This document shows positions 7,301 through 8,222 of a DNA stretch of 8,222 bases, piece after piece. The first letter of the stretch is position 1. Every line of letters begins with the position of its first letter. A program made the translations under genes and the position numbers. The DNA comes from Spirochaetaceae bacterium (GTDB lineage: Bacteria; Spirochaetota; Spirochaetia; Sphaerochaetales; Sphaerochaetaceae). Below the pieces are notes generated by a model. It did no database searches, was not told the DNA's origin, and saw nothing but the letters and a program-made list of their open reading frames with translations. The stretch covers positions 1 through 8,222 of the forward strand of contig DMKZ01000034.1 of assembly GCA_003454065.1 (NCBI GenBank), given 5' to 3'.

Positions 7301-8111
7301 TACGCTTGCGCATGAGTTCCAGCATCTCATTCATGGCCAATACTTCAATGAGAACAACCAAATTATCGGCAAGGTCGCGGAAAAAGGCAATGCGCTTCAG
7401 GAAATCTTCTCGGCGATGGTGGAAAATTATCTGGCTGAGTTCATTTCGAGTAAAACAGGAAAGGCCGCTGCCGATCCTTTCGGCGTTGGTGCTAATAACG
7501 GAAGCATGAACAGCAAAGGGTATGTGACATCTGCATTCAGCAAATGGAATTATTCCGATTATTGGAGACCGATGCGCAACCTCGCATCCTTTAGCACTCT
7601 TGCTTTCGATTCGTGGACTCAGAGCGGAACACATGAGGAATATGGCAACGGCAATACGCTGGCGTATTACCTTTTGGTGAACTACGGACTTGACGTGTAT
7701 AGGGAATACATGAACATCGGTCTTAATGAGAATGTCGCTGATATCGAGTGCATGGTCAGGGCAATCAATAAGGTTGCGAATTCCAATATAACGAAAACCG
7801 ATCTCATTGCGAATATGCAGACCGCGGCCATGCTGTCCAAAGTTTCCGGGCTCAAGCCGCCGTTCGCTTTCAACAATAACGGTTGGTTTGATATAAACGG
7901 ATGCAAAGTGCCTTCGGTCAACATGTGGCTGTATGCTTCGTATCCCGACGGCCAATACGGCTATGTCAACAGCGGTTCGAATATGGTCAACGATACGAAC
8001 AACATCGTGAAGGTCAGACAGGGTGTCAAGAAAGGCGAAACTTATTCGGCTACGGCCCCTAGTCTTCCTGCTGGCGTCATGCTTACGGTAGTGGCTGTGC
8101 CTAGCAAGTGA
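4332..8111 (+). CDS. Large envelope lipoprotein: thioredoxin-like domain fused to an M30-like zinc metallopeptidase
   Basis: The product has 1259 residues. MKKKWFSLLFLVALSILFSC is a lipoprotein signal peptide with lipobox LFSC; Cys 20 would be lipidated. Residues about 74-500 are diverged and seem to hold three copies of one module (separate entry). Cys 485/488 and 506/509 form two CxxC pairs. An acidic then Gly/Ser linker (about 511-550) leads to a thioredoxin-like domain, about 552-690, with PGCGYC (Cys 583, Cys 586) and the cis-Pro in FGTP (Pro 653). A Ser/Gly/Pro linker (about 694-722) follows. Residues about 800-1150 look like a zinc metallopeptidase: AHEFQHLIHGQ has His 994, Glu 995 and His 998, and Glu 1024 in ALQEIFSAMVENYLAE is the candidate third ligand, as in M30 hyicolysin-type enzymes. 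The last 100 residues may be a beta-rich cap. I infer an envelope-anchored protease, perhaps with a redox or folding helper. Substrate and surface location are unknown, and the family call rests on motifs only. Confidence 0.9.
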   Translation: MKKKWFSLLFLVALSILFSCQLSSSSEPYDLTGDDKGYESSLDNPDIDDFSGDALEGKADKAYVSGSTKEEGKSFVVSLSNVAAGYSFNELAESVFRKGVSLKSALAVKGYKYPDGIDDVVLVQDVAEGSTKMVLKALGSGVKSGATLNVPIQKKYVTKDADNISADFIASKAGGFVNTADEIKNISANVEFTETESDVATDVVYTGKTTINFVRPLNSVGSTSAVLQNVSFDLINTKLTAAGAEFFKTGSSEIVSSFASSSKYLSEAKLNQLIPTGRPDWVKISVVGEPKEGDTQLNLLLFGFPGDEDKYLFDLVLNKEWFDKGDSISASSLAVGFNFMNKTSFGEKASGDGDVEFMNIFPTIPGGMLFLSSDGDVRTGQTTVVNGMDTSILILKLVNHVFSQEAEKELTKGKDLASIGMVEGLPPWLNLRVCANDTKYGYKSIIIEPVVTDRNAAKSKYDANKTGIYTFIVKSKWLAKKNKDCSNCYDDIIVKCQIKGFDNSECEGCTDVIDDADDDQEHGGDSGSTSGEDGGGTGGSSGSQQENKGTGELVEITTSEEFNRLVKGNNSGIVVFEASKPGCGYCEATRTWLDSLAKSVSDSGYSSPSAEDPYANISFYVAEALGSGDVNTSVFSDAVKVGAVEYNKSFGTPLILIYENGVPKYGVSQPRNGAAVKEFVDKAKELPTYAPGKVPSSSGSDSGSTGSGTSSTQPAPAPANDANGYFVRPRSGERISLPVSQDSDIWYIYTNTSGSNKQRPSTPSAGTYGNVKESGLQKFRANAEIMVDFAPAVLSGIQPFVPDLSKPSKGLASKGGLAPKADYGEQIRISNSLFLGTVTATRKYMGELIATKAESLGGSIGNKRRVYIYAANDGTQNRRDIDYNALGDALLKDGEDNDIFDRVVDLFGSDWGYFNQEYAQSIGNRTMMEYFIPKDENITIVIGNIAERTGAAGGYEGGTYWNTERNGVGRRILALDADCLAGNNIGSGLTTLAHEFQHLIHGQYFNENNQIIGKVAEKGNALQEIFSAMVENYLAEFISSKTGKAAADPFGVGANNGSMNSKGYVTSAFSKWNYSDYWRPMRNLASFSTLAFDSWTQSGTHEEYGNGNTLAYYLLVNYGLDVYREYMNIGLNENVADIECMVRAINKVANSNITKTDLIANMQTAAMLSKVSGLKPPFAFNNNGWFDINGCKVPSVNMWLYASYPDGQYGYVNSGSNMVNDTNNIVKVRQGVKKGETYSATAPSLPAGVMLTVVAVPSK
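4551..5819 (+). repeat. Three diverged copies of one protein module in the N-terminal half of the lipoprotein
   Basis: By eye, three segments line up: residues about 74-170, 231-335 and 391-496. Each has a hydrophobic strand followed by a helix-like stretch with a KG/TG (SLSNVAAGYSFNELAESVF; FDLINTKLTAAGAEFFKTG; ILKLVNHVFSQEAEKELTKG). A turn with Pro comes next (YPDGIDDVVLV; GRPDWVKISVV; GLPPWLNLRV), then a strand-rich part ending in an aromatic (NVPIQKKYVTKDADNISAD; LVLNKEWFDKGDSISASS; FIVKSKWLAKKN). Copies 1 and 2 share a V-x-EG-(S/D)-T core and the (N/D)-(N/S)-ISA end. Copy 3 keeps mainly the Pro-x-Trp turn and the Lys-Trp end. Identity is low and nothing similar is visible at the DNA level, so the duplication is old. 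I do not recognise the domain; an Ig-like or other beta-sandwich fold is possible. Confidence 0.45.
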
Positions 8112-8161
8112 TAGCAAGAGGTTCTTATAAAACCGCTTCCTTCATGCTGCTCGCTCTTCCA

Positions 8162-8197
8162 GCGCATGGCATTTCCATCGAAAAAGCGCCAATGCGC
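8162..8197 (+). promoter_or_regulatory. Alternative stem that would compete with the terminator
   Basis: GCGCATGGC (8162-8170) is complementary to 8188-8197 with a single bulged A (8191). That pairing uses the same bases as the 5' arm of the terminator at 8187-8214, so the two structures exclude each other, as in an attenuator. No leader peptide, ligand-binding fold or downstream gene is visible before the window ends, so a role in regulation is unproven. Confidence 0.25.
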
Positions 8198-8214
8198 AAA
8201 GCATTGGCGATTTT
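8187..8214 (+). terminator. Intrinsic terminator, probably usable from both directions
   Basis: CGCCAATGC (8187-8195) and GCATTGGCG (8201-8209) form a perfect 9-bp stem around the 5-nt loop GCAAA. TTTT (8211-8214) follows on the + strand. Five A at 8181-8185 give a T5 run after the stem when read on the - strand. It lies about 75 nt after the lipoprotein stop and would end that transcript. The bases between the stop and the stem show no gene. Confidence 0.8.
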
Positions 8215-8222
8215 CTCGAAAA

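Noticed and set aside
6651..8117. A 488-codon open frame on the - strand opposite the metallopeptidase region
   Set aside because: It lies wholly antisense to a well-supported domain with catalytic motifs. Its own translation has no recognisable domain, and it can be explained by the codon choice of the + strand gene.
8126..8131. TATAAA as a -10 box of another promoter
   Set aside because: No acceptable -35 element lies 15-19 nt upstream, and no start or gene follows within the window.

Overview
The window reads left to right on the + strand and holds two transcription units. The first (1-4220) is the distal part of a branched-chain amino acid ABC importer operon in the order livK (only its 3' end), livH, livM, livG, livF, followed at once by a gene for a protein with two CBS domains and an ACT domain. 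Spacings are tight or overlapping (31 nt, 1 nt, -14 nt, -11 nt, 2 nt), so co-transcription and translational coupling are likely. The operon promoter lies upstream of the window.

The second unit (about 4265-8214) is one large gene with its own sigma70-type promoter and a strong intrinsic terminator. It encodes a 1259-residue predicted lipoprotein with a modular layout: lipobox, a diverged region that seems to contain one module three times, a short stretch with two CxxC pairs, an acidic/Gly/Ser linker, a thioredoxin-like domain with CGYC, a Ser/Gly/Pro linker, and a C-terminal zinc metallopeptidase-like domain with HEFQH, closest in my reading to the M30 (hyicolysin) type.

How the parts work together: LivK captures Leu/Ile/Val or related substrates outside the inner membrane, LivHM form the channel, and LivGF supply ATP hydrolysis. 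The CBS-ACT protein probably senses an adenine nucleotide and an amino acid, and could tie transport or BCAA metabolism to cell state. The lipoprotein would be anchored at the envelope and face the periplasm or the outside. A peptidase next to an amino acid importer fits a peptide- or protein-scavenging lifestyle, but the two units have separate promoters and no functional link is shown.

Organism: an anaerobic, host- or gut-associated spirochaete (Treponema-like) is my best guess. The grounds are the LFSC lipobox (spirochaetal lipoboxes tolerate a bulky residue at -2), the M30-like secreted peptidase, roughly half G+C by eye, and frequent AGG (Arg) and ATA (Ile) codons. This is inference; other Gram-negative anaerobes are not excluded. 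I see no RNA genes, insertion sequences, CRISPR arrays or integration sites. There is no gene-free stretch over 300 bases. The two intergenic stretches (4221-4331 and 8112-8222) hold the regulatory sites listed.
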